From the NCBI GenBank assembly GCA_902778145.1, contig CACYWW010000004.1, forward strand, positions 1-64,000: a DNA stretch of 64,000 nucleotides, given 5' to 3'. Every line of letters starts with the position of its first letter. The first letter of the stretch is position 1. The notes below the pieces were generated by a model that searched no databases, was not told where the DNA came from, and saw only the letters and a list, made by a program, of their open reading frames with translations. Below, one piece after another: positions 1 through 8,019 of this stretch. The stretch is from an uncultured Ruminococcus sp. (GTDB lineage Bacteria; Bacillota; Clostridia; Oscillospirales; CAG-272). Position numbers and translations under genes: made by a program.

Positions 1-28
1 CTGCTTGCAGAGATATGCGACAAAAATA

Positions 29-65
29 CCGGCTGAAATAAGGATTTTGTTCCTTACTCAGCCGG
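29..65. terminator. Bidirectional hairpin terminator
   Basis: Inverted repeat with arms beginning CCGGCTGA and ending CAGCCGG, one internal mismatch, a short T-rich loop, and T runs outside both arms (TTTT at 66-69 on plus; the minus strand reads TATTTTTG). It lies just beyond the stop of the leftmost minus-strand gene and probably ends that operon; it could also end a gene entering from the left. Confidence 0.75.
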
Positions 66-126
66 TTTTCATTAACTGTCCTTAAGAGTACCTCGCATAT
101 GCCGTGGCGTTTTTTGTATTACAGAT

Positions 127-678
127 TTATCTTTCCGGGCGATCGCCTTGCGGAGCGATCACTTCCGCGCCGTGCCGGCAGATAAGACCGGTGATGATGA
201 ACATTACACCGAGACCGATAGAGACGGATACGGTGTCGGACGGATCCTTCACGTTCGCGTAGAACAACGTCATTATCGCGTGGACGACAGCCGTGATCGC
301 CGCGGTAATCACCGGAACACAGATCGTGAAGATGCCGAGGCGGATAAGCTTCTTTGCGCCGTCAAAAGTGAACGGCGTGCCGGCTTCAAGCTCGTGTCTG
401 AAATAGAGCTCCGCCATTTTTGCGAGTACAGCCTCGCCCGCGCTGATGAACACGCCTGATATCAATGCGGCGTAAAGCGTACCCGTGCCGATACCGGCTT
501 TATCCTCTATAAGCCCGTGTATAGTGGTGCCGCCTATTTTAAAGCCTTCCGGTATGAGCGCGAGGCTTATTATCCCGGCGACGCAGAGCACCGCGCCGAC
601 AACGGCGAATATGAAGACGATCACGGACAGTATCCTGCCGATCTTTGAGAGGGTCTGAATGGTCTTGAGTGTTTTCAT
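127..678 (-). CDS. DUF2975-like four-helix membrane protein
   Basis: A 183-residue integral membrane protein with about four hydrophobic segments (roughly residues 15-40, 65-90, 112-138 and 150-168). The Lys/Arg-rich start and the layout resemble DUF2975-type small membrane proteins, but no catalytic motif is visible and the family call is tentative. The ATG at 678 has a good Shine-Dalgarno (AGGAGAT) 6-7 bases upstream. It is the last gene of a minus-strand operon, 11 bases after the flavin reductase, and is followed by a hairpin terminator. Function unknown. Confidence 0.7.
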   Translation of the reverse strand: MKTLKTIQTLSKIGRILSVIVFIFAVVGAVLCVAGIISLALIPEGFKIGGTTIHGLIEDKAGIGTGTLYAALISGVFISAGEAVLAKMAELYFRHELEAGTPFTFDGAKKLIRLGIFTICVPVITAAITAVVHAIMTLFYANVKDPSDTVSVSIGLGVMFIITGLICRHGAEVIAPQGDRPER

Positions 679-689
679 GGTGATCTCCT

Positions 690-1268
690 TTATTTGTTGT
701 TTTTCTTGTTCTTTTTGTTATGTGAAAAGCCGAATTGTCCGACCTTCTTTCCGAGCGCGAAATACTCTCCGTGACTGTACGCGGCAAGCCCGGCTTTTTC
801 GAGATGAAGCTTGCCTTTTTCGTCGACTATCGACTCGTCGGCGTTGACGGCGACGATGTCGCAGATAAACGCGTCGTGACTGCCCAGACGGAGCACGTCG
901 CTCACCTTGCATTCGAGCGTCAGCGGCGATTCGGCGATCTGCGGGCACTTTATCTCTGTGCACGGCTCTTTTGTGAAACCGGTCTTTGCGAATTTATCTA
1001 CGTCGCGCCCGGAGCGCACGCCGCACCAGTCGACCTTCCTGATCAGCTGTGACGGCACGAGATTTATGCACAACTCACCCGTTTTCGATACGAGCGCGTG
1101 AGAATGTCTTTCCGGACGTATGGATACGTATGTCTTCGGCGGGTTCGAACACATAATGCCTGTCCACGCTATCGTTATGATATTCGCTTCGTCTCCCTCG
1201 CCGCATGTGACGGCGACGACAGGCAGCGGTGAAAGAAGTGCCGAGCCCTTCCACGTCGTTTTACTCAT
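690..1268 (-). CDS. Flavin reductase family (flavoredoxin-like) protein
   Basis: A 192-residue protein that looks like the FMN-binding split-barrel flavin reductase/flavoredoxin family: an N-terminal stretch with NIITIAWTGIMCSNPP (residues ~30-45), then YVSIRPERHSH and an INLVP segment, as in clostridial flavoredoxins. Members bind FMN and use NAD(P)H or act in electron transfer; the substrate cannot be read from sequence. The C-terminus ends in an Asn/Lys-rich tail. It overlaps the end of trmB by 8 bases, so it is translationally coupled. Shine-Dalgarno GGGAG precedes the ATG at 1268. Confidence 0.88.
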   Translation of the reverse strand: MSKTTWKGSALLSPLPVVAVTCGEGDEANIITIAWTGIMCSNPPKTYVSIRPERHSHALVSKTGELCINLVPSQLIRKVDWCGVRSGRDVDKFAKTGFTKEPCTEIKCPQIAESPLTLECKVSDVLRLGSHDAFICDIVAVNADESIVDEKGKLHLEKAGLAAYSHGEYFALGKKVGQFGFSHNKKNKKNNK

Positions 1269-1908
1269 TGTTTTCTCCCTTCAGATATGCTCTCAGCATA
1301 TTTATTTTCTTCCCCGCGGATGAAAAATTCCGCTCGTATTCCGTCATAACGTTGTCTTTTGCGTAGACGCTGCCGTGAAGATCGTTCGTCATGTCGGTGA
1401 TGACGAAACCGAACTCCGTGAGCTCCTCAGCAGAGAATTCGAAAAGCGGCAGATCGTCCGTTTTCAGGAAAAGACTTCCGTTTTCCTTCAGTATCTTCCT
1501 GTATTTTTCAAGGAACCCGCGGTGAGTGAGCCGCCTTTTGGCATAGCCTTTTTTCGGCCACGGATCCGAAAAGTTCAGATAGATACGGTCGACGCAATGA
1601 GGAGGGAACCGTTCGTCGAGGAGCGCGGCGTTCATCACCGCGAGCCTGACGTTTTCGAGTCCCTTCGCCGCCACCTTCTCGGCGGCGAGCATGAGTATGT
1701 CGGATATGCGTTCTATCGCGATGAAATTCACGTCCGGCGCCTTTTCCGCGGTGCCGCAGATGAAATCGCCTTTGCCGCATCCGATCTCGAGCATAACGGG
1801 CGCGTCGCTGCCGAAAACGTCAGCCGGTATGACAAAACCGTCCGGCAGTATCAGCTCTCCGCACGCGGCAAGCCGTTCCGCCCCGTGTTTTTTTCTTCTC
1901 ATTCTCAT
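1261..1908 (-). CDS. trmB: tRNA (guanine-N7)-methyltransferase TrmB
   Basis: TrmB makes m7G46 in tRNA using S-adenosylmethionine. The sequence shows the SAM-binding motif EIGCGKGDF, the family motif NFSDPWPKK, and a C-terminal LKTD segment followed by TEYERNF, all diagnostic. An upstream GTG at 1944 would add 12 residues, but the ATG at 1908 is preferred because a GGAGG lies 10 bases before it and TrmB proteins typically begin with a basic MRxRRK stretch. That gives 215 residues, normal for the family. First gene of a three-gene minus operon; divergent from the gene at 2142. Confidence 0.95.
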   Translation of the reverse strand: MRMRRKKHGAERLAACGELILPDGFVIPADVFGSDAPVMLEIGCGKGDFICGTAEKAPDVNFIAIERISDILMLAAEKVAAKGLENVRLAVMNAALLDERFPPHCVDRIYLNFSDPWPKKGYAKRRLTHRGFLEKYRKILKENGSLFLKTDDLPLFEFSAEELTEFGFVITDMTNDLHGSVYAKDNVMTEYERNFSSAGKKINMLRAYLKGENNE

Positions 1909-2017
1909 ATATGCAGTTCCTCCGTCGCCAGAAAGCCCGCTCACGGCGCAAACGTGTGAACGGTTTTAAAATTATTTTTAAAAATATAGAATGGGTCTGT
2001 TATTTTTAATATTGTTG

Positions 2018-2026
2018 TGGTATAAT
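2018..2026 (+). promoter_or_regulatory. Extended -10 promoter for the 2142 operon
   Basis: TATAAT at 2021-2026 preceded by TG plus one base, an extended -10 element; the -35 region (around 1998) is poor. It would give a leader of about 110 bases before the TTG start at 2142. Confidence 0.55.
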
Positions 2027-2141
2027 ACGCGCATGGGGGCATGAGATCCCACCCCTTGTGCCATTGTATCACATATTTTTGATTTTTGCAATACGGTATG
2101 CAAAAGAAAATCAAAGACATATCAAGGAGGTCTTGCGTACA

Positions 2142-3266
2142 TTGGAATACGATTTCAAAGACGTAGCCGAAAAACTCGTTGCCGGCGGTATGGATGAAGC
2201 GCATGTCAACGCAAGTATAACGGCTCTTAAAGACGCGTACGCGTCGGTACCGGACGAGGAGATCCTGAAAAAGATCGAGAACGCCGGCGGCGCCGAGGCG
2301 ATAGCGTCCGGAATATTGAAAAACTACGGTCTGACACAGCCGGAGGAGGAATCAGCCGGTGAGACCGGCGAAGAGGCTCCGGAGAATCCGGCTGCGGAGG
2401 AGACGCCCGACGCGGAGACGCCGGACGAAAAGCCCGAAGAGGCGGCGCCCGCGGAAAACGGGACGGAACCCGACCGGGCGCCCGCCGCGGAGGCTGAGAT
2501 CACGGAGGACGGGATAGCCGTGACCCCGCCGGATGATGAGGAGAAGCCGGCAGATGATGACTCCGAAAAGGATTCGCTCGGGATACTCAGTATCGACGAC
2601 GATATGTTTTCGGACGACGCCGATGTCGGGGAGATCGCGCCGGAGGAGTCCTCCGGCGACGAAGACGTCATCAAAACGATTGAGGAAGGCGGCGCGGTCT
2701 CATCATCCGCAGAGGAATTCTTCGATGATGACGACGTAAAGGTCAAGCCATCGGTACCGAAGCCGAAGCAAGCCAAACCTCAGCAGCCGTCCGGAGGCAG
2801 CCGGAAAAAGCAGGACAAGAAAAAGACGAGCGTCAAAAATATGTCGTCCCGCGCAAAGACGGCGTATATAATCGGTCTCGTTTTCCTGATCCCGCTTCTG
2901 ATCGCGCTCGTGATCGTGATAACGGTGCTTTTCCTGTCGCTTTACGCGGCCATAATCGCGCTCGTCGTCGCGTCATCCGCGGCGCTCGTCGTGATAGCCA
3001 CTGTCGGAACGGTGCTTTCGCTTATGGCGATAATCTACGGCGTGATACAGATCGCGCAGGGAGTCGCGGTGCCGATAGGCATGTATGAGATAGGTCTCGG
3101 CGTCGTCGCCGCGGGCGGAACGCTGTGTATCTCGATACTGCTTTACAACTTCATCGTAAGGCTCGCGCCGTTCCTGTTCAAAAAAATGTTCGTTCTCTAC
3201 AAATTCCTCGTCAGGCAGCTTTCCAGGCTCCTCGGATTCGTGAAAGGAGCGTGCGGTAAACTATGA
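2142..3266 (+). CDS. HAAS/DUF1700-type protein with acidic linker and membrane domain
   Basis: A 374-residue protein in three parts. Residues 1-65 form a helical module (EYDFKDVAEKL, then EEILKKIENAGGAEAIA) resembling the HAAS/DUF1700 domain common in Clostridia. Residues ~70-245 are a low-complexity Glu/Asp/Pro/Ala-rich linker, and ~265-360 contain about four transmembrane helices ending in a basic tail. The start is set at TTG 2142 because AAGGAGG at 2124-2130 sits 11 bases upstream; an in-frame ATG at 2058 has no ribosome site. It overlaps the DUF4097 gene by four bases (ATGA). In related operons a PadR regulator usually precedes this pair; none is visible here. Role unknown, plausibly envelope sensing. 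Confidence 0.75.
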   Translation: MEYDFKDVAEKLVAGGMDEAHVNASITALKDAYASVPDEEILKKIENAGGAEAIASGILKNYGLTQPEEESAGETGEEAPENPAAEETPDAETPDEKPEEAAPAENGTEPDRAPAAEAEITEDGIAVTPPDDEEKPADDDSEKDSLGILSIDDDMFSDDADVGEIAPEESSGDEDVIKTIEEGGAVSSSAEEFFDDDDVKVKPSVPKPKQAKPQQPSGGSRKKQDKKKTSVKNMSSRAKTAYIIGLVFLIPLLIALVIVITVLFLSLYAAIIALVVASSAALVVIATVGTVLSLMAIIYGVIQIAQGVAVPIGMYEIGLGVVAAGGTLCISILLYNFIVRLAPFLFKKMFVLYKFLVRQLSRLLGFVKGACGKL

Positions 3267-4240
3267 AGCCTGTATCGATAATATTTCTTATTGTTTCGGT
3301 CATACTTGTGATCGTCGGTCTCATAATCTGCTCTGTCTCGATGCTTCAGGCGAAAAGGCAGAACGTCGATCTGTATGACACTAAGATAGTGAACGGTCAG
3401 TCCGAGGCGGAATATGATTTCTCGGAAGATATAATCAGCAAGATCCAGATAGAGGTCGGAGACTGTGACGTCCATATCATATGCGGCGCCGATGAGAACA
3501 AAGTCATCATGAACAACTTCTCATCCGCGGGATATATATGCGAGGTCAACAACAGAGCTCTCGTCGTCGAGGATTCCGTCAACGTGTTCAATATCCCCGA
3601 TATAATCGAAAACGGCAAGATCCGCTTCAAGGGCTTCCGTTACTTCCTCCGCGACAGAAAGATAACCGCGGGCGGCAAATCCCTTTACGTTTACGTTTCC
3701 GAAAAATTCGACATAAAGGTCATCGACGTTTCCGTTGAAAAAGGCGACGTAACGGTCAAGGGGTATAACAACAACACCGATTACAAGGTGAAGATCGGAA
3801 ACGGCAGATTCGAAGCGTCAGATATTACAACGAGATCGCTCGTCGAGGCGAGCGTCGGCTCCGGCTCCGTAAATCTTCAGCACGTAAGCGCACAGACCGT
3901 AACGCTTAACGTGAAGGACGGCAGCATCATGGCTGTCCTCGCGGCGAACGAGATAACCGCCGATACCGAAAAGGGAAGCGTCCGCATAGAGAGCGAGAAG
4001 GATCTTTCAGAGTATAACTTCAAGCTCAAGGCGACAGCTTCGACGATAACGCTCGAGGATCTGATAAAAGCCGGAACGTATACGGCGAACGACGCGCAGC
4101 TTACCAATTTCATCCATGCGTCAGCGGGCGGCGGAACGGTCGTAGTCAAGTCATATATCGCTCCGATCTCACCCGCCGATACAGAAACGGATCCGTCGGA
4201 GGTGACAGAGCCTCAGAACGTGACGGAGACCGCGGAATAA
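3263..4240 (+). CDS. DUF4097 beta-strand repeat protein, membrane-anchored
   Basis: A 325-residue protein with an N-terminal signal anchor (residues ~5-28), then repeating beta-strand units rich in short valine/aspartate stretches (IKVIDVSVEKGDVTVKG, later VEASVGSGSVNLQ) typical of DUF4097 putative adhesins, and a Thr/Glu/Pro-rich C-terminal tail. The bulk should lie outside the membrane. The start overlaps the previous stop (ATGA), so the two proteins are probably made together and may form one envelope complex. No catalytic residues seen. Confidence 0.8.
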   Translation: MKPVSIIFLIVSVILVIVGLIICSVSMLQAKRQNVDLYDTKIVNGQSEAEYDFSEDIISKIQIEVGDCDVHIICGADENKVIMNNFSSAGYICEVNNRALVVEDSVNVFNIPDIIENGKIRFKGFRYFLRDRKITAGGKSLYVYVSEKFDIKVIDVSVEKGDVTVKGYNNNTDYKVKIGNGRFEASDITTRSLVEASVGSGSVNLQHVSAQTVTLNVKDGSIMAVLAANEITADTEKGSVRIESEKDLSEYNFKLKATASTITLEDLIKAGTYTANDAQLTNFIHASAGGGTVVVKSYIAPISPADTETDPSEVTEPQNVTETAE

Positions 4241-4316
4241 AATCTTTGAAAAACGCCATAATAACAGACCGAACGGACAGGACGGATAACGCCCTGCCGT
4301 CGGAAAGGAAAAAACT

Positions 4317-4568
4317 ATGGTTGTTTTGGATAAGACCGCACTGACGCTTGCCATCATAGGCGCGCTCAACTGGGGCAGCATCGGCATATTCAACTTTGAT
4401 TTCGTGGCGTGGATCTTCGGAGGCCAGACCGCGATTGGCTCGCGCATCGTATACACGATAGTCGCGCTCGCCGGTTTATGGTGTATATCCGTGCTGTTCA
4501 GATCGTGGAATCCGGAATCGGAACGCGGAGCGCGCGATACGGCAGCCTTTGACAGTCAGACAAGATAA
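4317..4568 (+). CDS. DUF378 family small membrane protein
   Basis: An 83-residue protein with two transmembrane helices and the DUF378 signature LAIIGALNWGSIGIFNFD near the N-terminus, followed by GGQTAIGSRIVY and a second helix ending in WCISVLF. The hydrophilic C-terminal ~20 residues are longer than usual. A GGAAAGG ribosome site precedes the ATG. Function of the family is unknown. Confidence 0.88.
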   Translation: MVVLDKTALTLAIIGALNWGSIGIFNFDFVAWIFGGQTAIGSRIVYTIVALAGLWCISVLFRSWNPESERGARDTAAFDSQTR

Positions 4569-4575
4569 ACAGGAT

Positions 4576-4598
4576 CGTCCGGCAGTTCATGCCGGACG
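4576..4598 (+). terminator. Perfect 9-bp hairpin, possible weak terminator
   Basis: CGTCCGGCA and TGCCGGACG flank a five-base loop directly after the DUF378 stop. The following ATGTTTTA is only a weak T tract, so this may be an attenuating or mRNA-end hairpin between the DUF378 gene and the methyltransferase rather than a full terminator. Confidence 0.5.
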
Positions 4599-4614
4599 AT
4601 GTTTTAGAGGAAAT

Positions 4615-5772
4615 ATGCAAAAACTGACAGAAAAACTGAAGGAAGAGATCAACTCCCGCGGCTTTGTCCGCGCGGTACAGTCCGGACGATTTGACAGGAC
4701 CGTAAAAAAACGGACGTTCACGCCCGCGATACATAAAAAAGCACCGGCAATAGCCTGTGAAACGTTCATGCCGGACGGAAAGGCGCTTCACTCGTTCACG
4801 GACCCGGGATCGTTTGCCGATGAGCTGATCGGAGGCTCCGGCGATTACCGGCAGACGGATATATTCTGCGAGGGGTTTTCCGCGACGCTGCTGAGATCGC
4901 CGAAGGGCGGAGTACATATAAAGTACGGGCCGGGCGCTCCGGCGGCAAGACCCGCGGACGCGCCGAAAAACTATATCCTTGAGAGCGGGAAAAAGTACGA
5001 TTTTCTCGTTATGCTCGGAATACAGGACGCAAACGGCCGCGTCCACGACAAAAAGCAAAGCAAATTCAGACAGATAAACAGGTTTTTGCAGATAGTGGAG
5101 GACACGGTCCCCGCGCTTCCCGGCGGCGATCTTACGGTCTGGGATCTTTGCTGCGGCAAAAGCTATCTGTCCTTTGCCGTATATCACTATTTCAGATACG
5201 TCCGCGGACAGAACGTGAGCGTTTACTGTGTTGACAGAAAAGCGGACGTCATAGCCGAATGCGCGGGATACGCGCAAGCTCTCGGATGGGACGGGATGCA
5301 CTTCATCTGCGGAGATATTTTCAAATGTCTGCCGGACGTGCGCCCGGACATGGTCCTCTCGCTGCACGCGTGCGATATCGCGACAGATATTGTCCTGTCC
5401 GAGGCGGTGAAGAACGGCGCGAAGGTGATACTTTCGTCGCCGTGCTGTCAGCACGAGCTTGCCTCTCAGATCGACGACAAGTCTCTGTATTACGTCACTC
5501 GCGAGCCGATACTGAAGCAAAAGCTGTCCGCCGTACTTACGGACGCTCTCAGATGCCGTCTGCTCTGCGCCTGCGGCTACAAGGTCACGACGCTTGAGTT
5601 CATAGACCCGGAGGATACGCCGAAAAACCTGATGATACGCGCCGAGAAGGCGCTTTTACCGAAGGCGCTGAGACAAGCCGCACTTGAGGAATACGACGGT
5701 ATCTGTCAGTCTCTTCACGCCGATCCGACGATGCGGAGACTGCTTGACGATTTCTTAACAAAAACACGTTGA
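4615..5772 (+). CDS. Class I SAM-dependent methyltransferase (Methyltransf_32-like)
   Basis: A 385-residue protein with an N-terminal substrate-recognition part (~1-165) and a Rossmann methyltransferase core: motif I VWDLCCGKSYLSF at ~185-197, an acidic motif II (VYCVDRKAD), and LSLHACDIATD further on. This arrangement matches the uncharacterised Methyltransf_32 family; the substrate is probably a nucleic acid but is not established. The start is placed at ATG 4615, 5 bases after AGAGGAA; an in-frame upstream start at 4549 would run back into the DUF378 gene. A promoter for the next operon follows the stop. Confidence 0.85.
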   Translation: MQKLTEKLKEEINSRGFVRAVQSGRFDRTVKKRTFTPAIHKKAPAIACETFMPDGKALHSFTDPGSFADELIGGSGDYRQTDIFCEGFSATLLRSPKGGVHIKYGPGAPAARPADAPKNYILESGKKYDFLVMLGIQDANGRVHDKKQSKFRQINRFLQIVEDTVPALPGGDLTVWDLCCGKSYLSFAVYHYFRYVRGQNVSVYCVDRKADVIAECAGYAQALGWDGMHFICGDIFKCLPDVRPDMVLSLHACDIATDIVLSEAVKNGAKVILSSPCCQHELASQIDDKSLYYVTREPILKQKLSAVLTDALRCRLLCACGYKVTTLEFIDPEDTPKNLMIRAEKALLPKALRQAALEEYDGICQSLHADPTMRRLLDDFLTKTR

Positions 5773-5797
5773 AAACGCGTTCGTACGGTGTTAGAAT
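5769..5797 (+). promoter_or_regulatory. Sigma-A-like promoter of the uvrA operon
   Basis: TTGAAA (5769-5774), 17-base spacer, TAGAAT (5792-5797) preceded by TG plus one base. It lies about 65 bases upstream of the start at 5864 and probably drives the whole run to 15276. Confidence 0.65.
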
Positions 5798-5863
5798 ATA
5801 TCGTTGTAATGTAAAGGAATACGCCCGTAACTTCAGAATACAAAGAAGGGAGCTGTCATAAAG

Positions 5864-7321
5864 ATGAAACGCAAACAGATAACAGTCAGAGCGGCCGCGG
5901 TGATATCCGCGCTGTGTTACACGTTCTCGACGGTCATGTATTATCTTATGAACATCGGATCGATCTTCAAGCTGCTGCCGTCGAAGAGAAATCTGACCGA
6001 AGAGGAAACGCTGCTGATAAAGGAAACGGGATATCCGGACTGGAAATCCTATCTGCTCACGTATTTCCTCATGCTTTTCCTGCTGATAGGCCTGATCGCG
6101 ATCTGGTTCGCCGTCGTCAATCCGAAAAAGCGCGGATCGACCGTGGCGATGCTGTGTCAGCTGTTATGCCTCGGCTTCATGGCGCTTTTATATAAGGACA
6201 TGCGCGACGGGAAGAGCAAATTCCTGTATGACGAAAAGCGGTTCATCGTCATAGCTGCGCTGCTTTTGCTCTCGTTTCTGATACTCATCGTCTACGCGAT
6301 CATAATGTTCCGGCGCGACGGTGAAAAGGGCGGGCAGAAGCCGCTTGAAAAGATAAACGAGGAACGCCGTAATACAAAAATATCACTGCTCGACCTCTGC
6401 ACGCTGACTGTCGGCGATATCGACTTTTCACCGATAGAAAAGCTCGGCACGGTAGAATACCATGACATCCTCACAAAAGAGGAGATAATCGAAAAATGCG
6501 CCGATTCGGACGTGATACTCTGCAACAAAGCGGTCATAGACGAAGATATCATGGCAGCGTGTCCGAAGCTGAAATACATAGGTCTGTTTGCCACCGGATA
6601 TAACAACATAGACGTAAAAGCGGCGGCGGAGCGCGGGATAACCGTCTGCAACGCCCCCGGGTATTCGACGGATTCCGTCGCGCAGCTCGTTTTCGCCTAC
6701 ATTCTCAACCACGCTGTGTCGCTTGAAAAATACAACGCGTCGACGCATGACGGCGAATGGGTAAAGTCTCACGCCTTCTCATACTTCCCGTATCCGATAT
6801 CGGAGCTCAAGGGGAAGACCCTCAGCATAATCGGTTACGGCTCTATCGGCAAAAAGGTCGCGAAAATAGCGGACGCCTTCGGTATGAAGGTCTGCGTCAA
6901 CACGCGGACGAAGCCTGCCGGATGCCCGTACCCGCTCGTGTCGGTCGATGAGGCGTTCGCCCGCGCCGACTATTTGACGGTACATTGCCCGCTCACCGAG
7001 GCTACGAGAGGACTTATAAACGCGGAACGTCTTTCACTGATGAAGCCGACCGCGTACGTCATAAACACCGCCCGCGGCGCGGTCGCGGACGAAAACGCCC
7101 TGCGCGACGCGCTTGATCGCGGCGTGATATCCGGCGCGGCATGCGACGTGCTGACGGTGGAGCCCATGCGCGAGGACGATCCTTTGCGCGGTGCGGAAAA
7201 CCTTACGCTCACGCCGCACATAGCCTGGGCGTCTTATGAGGCGAGGGTAAGACTGATCTCGCTCGTCGCGTCGAATCTGCGCGCGTATCAGAACGGCTTC
7301 CCGGTCAACACGGTAAAATGA
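5864..7321 (+). CDS. Membrane domain fused to D-2-hydroxyacid dehydrogenase
   Basis: A 485-residue apparent fusion. Residues ~1-155 are a membrane domain with about four hydrophobic helices (near 10-30, 62-85, 95-112, 125-148). Residues ~168-485 are a complete D-isomer-specific 2-hydroxyacid dehydrogenase: NAD-binding GYGSIG at 324-329, catalytic Arg404 (NTARGA), Glu433 and His452 (TPHIAW). The closest type is glycerate/hydroxypyruvate-like, but substrate is not proven. Ordinary family members are ~320 residues, soluble, and start at a Met where this protein reads NTKISLLD with no ATG, GTG or TTG nearby, so the catalytic domain should face the cytoplasm as a tethered enzyme. First gene of a seven-gene overlapping operon. 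Confidence 0.85.
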   Translation: MKRKQITVRAAAVISALCYTFSTVMYYLMNIGSIFKLLPSKRNLTEEETLLIKETGYPDWKSYLLTYFLMLFLLIGLIAIWFAVVNPKKRGSTVAMLCQLLCLGFMALLYKDMRDGKSKFLYDEKRFIVIAALLLLSFLILIVYAIIMFRRDGEKGGQKPLEKINEERRNTKISLLDLCTLTVGDIDFSPIEKLGTVEYHDILTKEEIIEKCADSDVILCNKAVIDEDIMAACPKLKYIGLFATGYNNIDVKAAAERGITVCNAPGYSTDSVAQLVFAYILNHAVSLEKYNASTHDGEWVKSHAFSYFPYPISELKGKTLSIIGYGSIGKKVAKIADAFGMKVCVNTRTKPAGCPYPLVSVDEAFARADYLTVHCPLTEATRGLINAERLSLMKPTAYVINTARGAVADENALRDALDRGVISGAACDVLTVEPMREDDPLRGAENLTLTPHIAWASYEARVRLISLVASNLRAYQNGFPVNTVK

Positions 7322-8019
7322 GCGGTATCGTATTTGAAGATATCGGCGGAGTACCGATCGCCCAGGACGGAGATGGACTGCTCGTGACCACGGACGCGTG
7401 TCTTTTGTCGGCGTTCGTCCGCCGCAACGGAAAGCAGAGGATATGCGAGCTGTGCGCCGGGGACGGGATCGTATCCGCCATGATACTGGCGCAAGGAAAG
7501 GCCGCGTCCTGCGTTTGCGTTGATTTTCAGGCGCCGCTTTGCCGGCTCGCGGAAAAGAACGCCGTGCCGTTTGACGGCAAAATGAGCGTTGTATGCTCCG
7601 ACGTGCTCGATTACAGACCGGAGCGCGTGTTCGACGCCGTTGTCTGCAATCCGCCGTATTTCGTGAAAAGCGCAAAGCCTGCGGATAACGCGGTAAGAGA
7701 TCTCAGCCGCCGCGAAAGCACGGCGACGGTTTCCGATTTCGCCGCGTGCGCGTCAAGGATACTTCGCGACGGCGGGGACGCTTATTTCTGTTACGATCCC
7801 GCGCGCCTTGCCGACCTGTTGTGCGCGTGCCGCGAAAACCGGCTGGAGCCCAAGACGCTCGTAAACGTATATCCGGACAGCGGTCACAGGGCGAGCCTTC
7901 TGCTTCTCGTCGCAAAGAAGAACGGGGCGCCCGGCCTGAACGTGACGCGGCCGCTCCTGCTCAACGAACAATATGAGAAAATAATAAAAAATAATACGAT
8001 AGAGTTTTTATATGAGTGA
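7318..8019 (+). CDS. TrmN6-like tRNA1(Val) adenine N6-methyltransferase
   Basis: A 233-residue SAM-dependent methyltransferase with motif [14 protein letters not shown] (residues ~43-55) and the N6-adenine/glutamine motif NPPY (near 110), followed by the conserved RRE segment. This matches the YfiC/TrmN6 (YabB-like) group that methylates A37 of tRNA-Val or similar targets. It overlaps the dehydrogenase stop (ATGA) and uvrA overlaps its end, so expression is coupled. An RNA substrate is inferred from the family. Confidence 0.87.
   Translation: MSGIVFEDIGGVPIAQDGDGLLVTTDACLLSAFVRRNGKQRICELCAGDGIVSAMILAQGKAASCVCVDFQAPLCRLAEKNAVPFDGKMSVVCSDVLDYRPERVFDAVVCNPPYFVKSAKPADNAVRDLSRRESTATVSDFAACASRILRDGGDAYFCYDPARLADLLCACRENRLEPKTLVNVYPDSGHRASLLLLVAKKNGAPGLNVTRPLLLNEQYEKIIKNNTIEFLYE

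Noticed and set aside
13..100. Inverted words ATATGCGA and TCGCATAT at the left edge
   Set aside because: Only 8 bases, 70 bases apart, with a better-supported terminator between; probably chance.
4576..4598. Riboswitch before the methyltransferase gene
   Set aside because: Only one simple hairpin is present; no conserved aptamer pattern.
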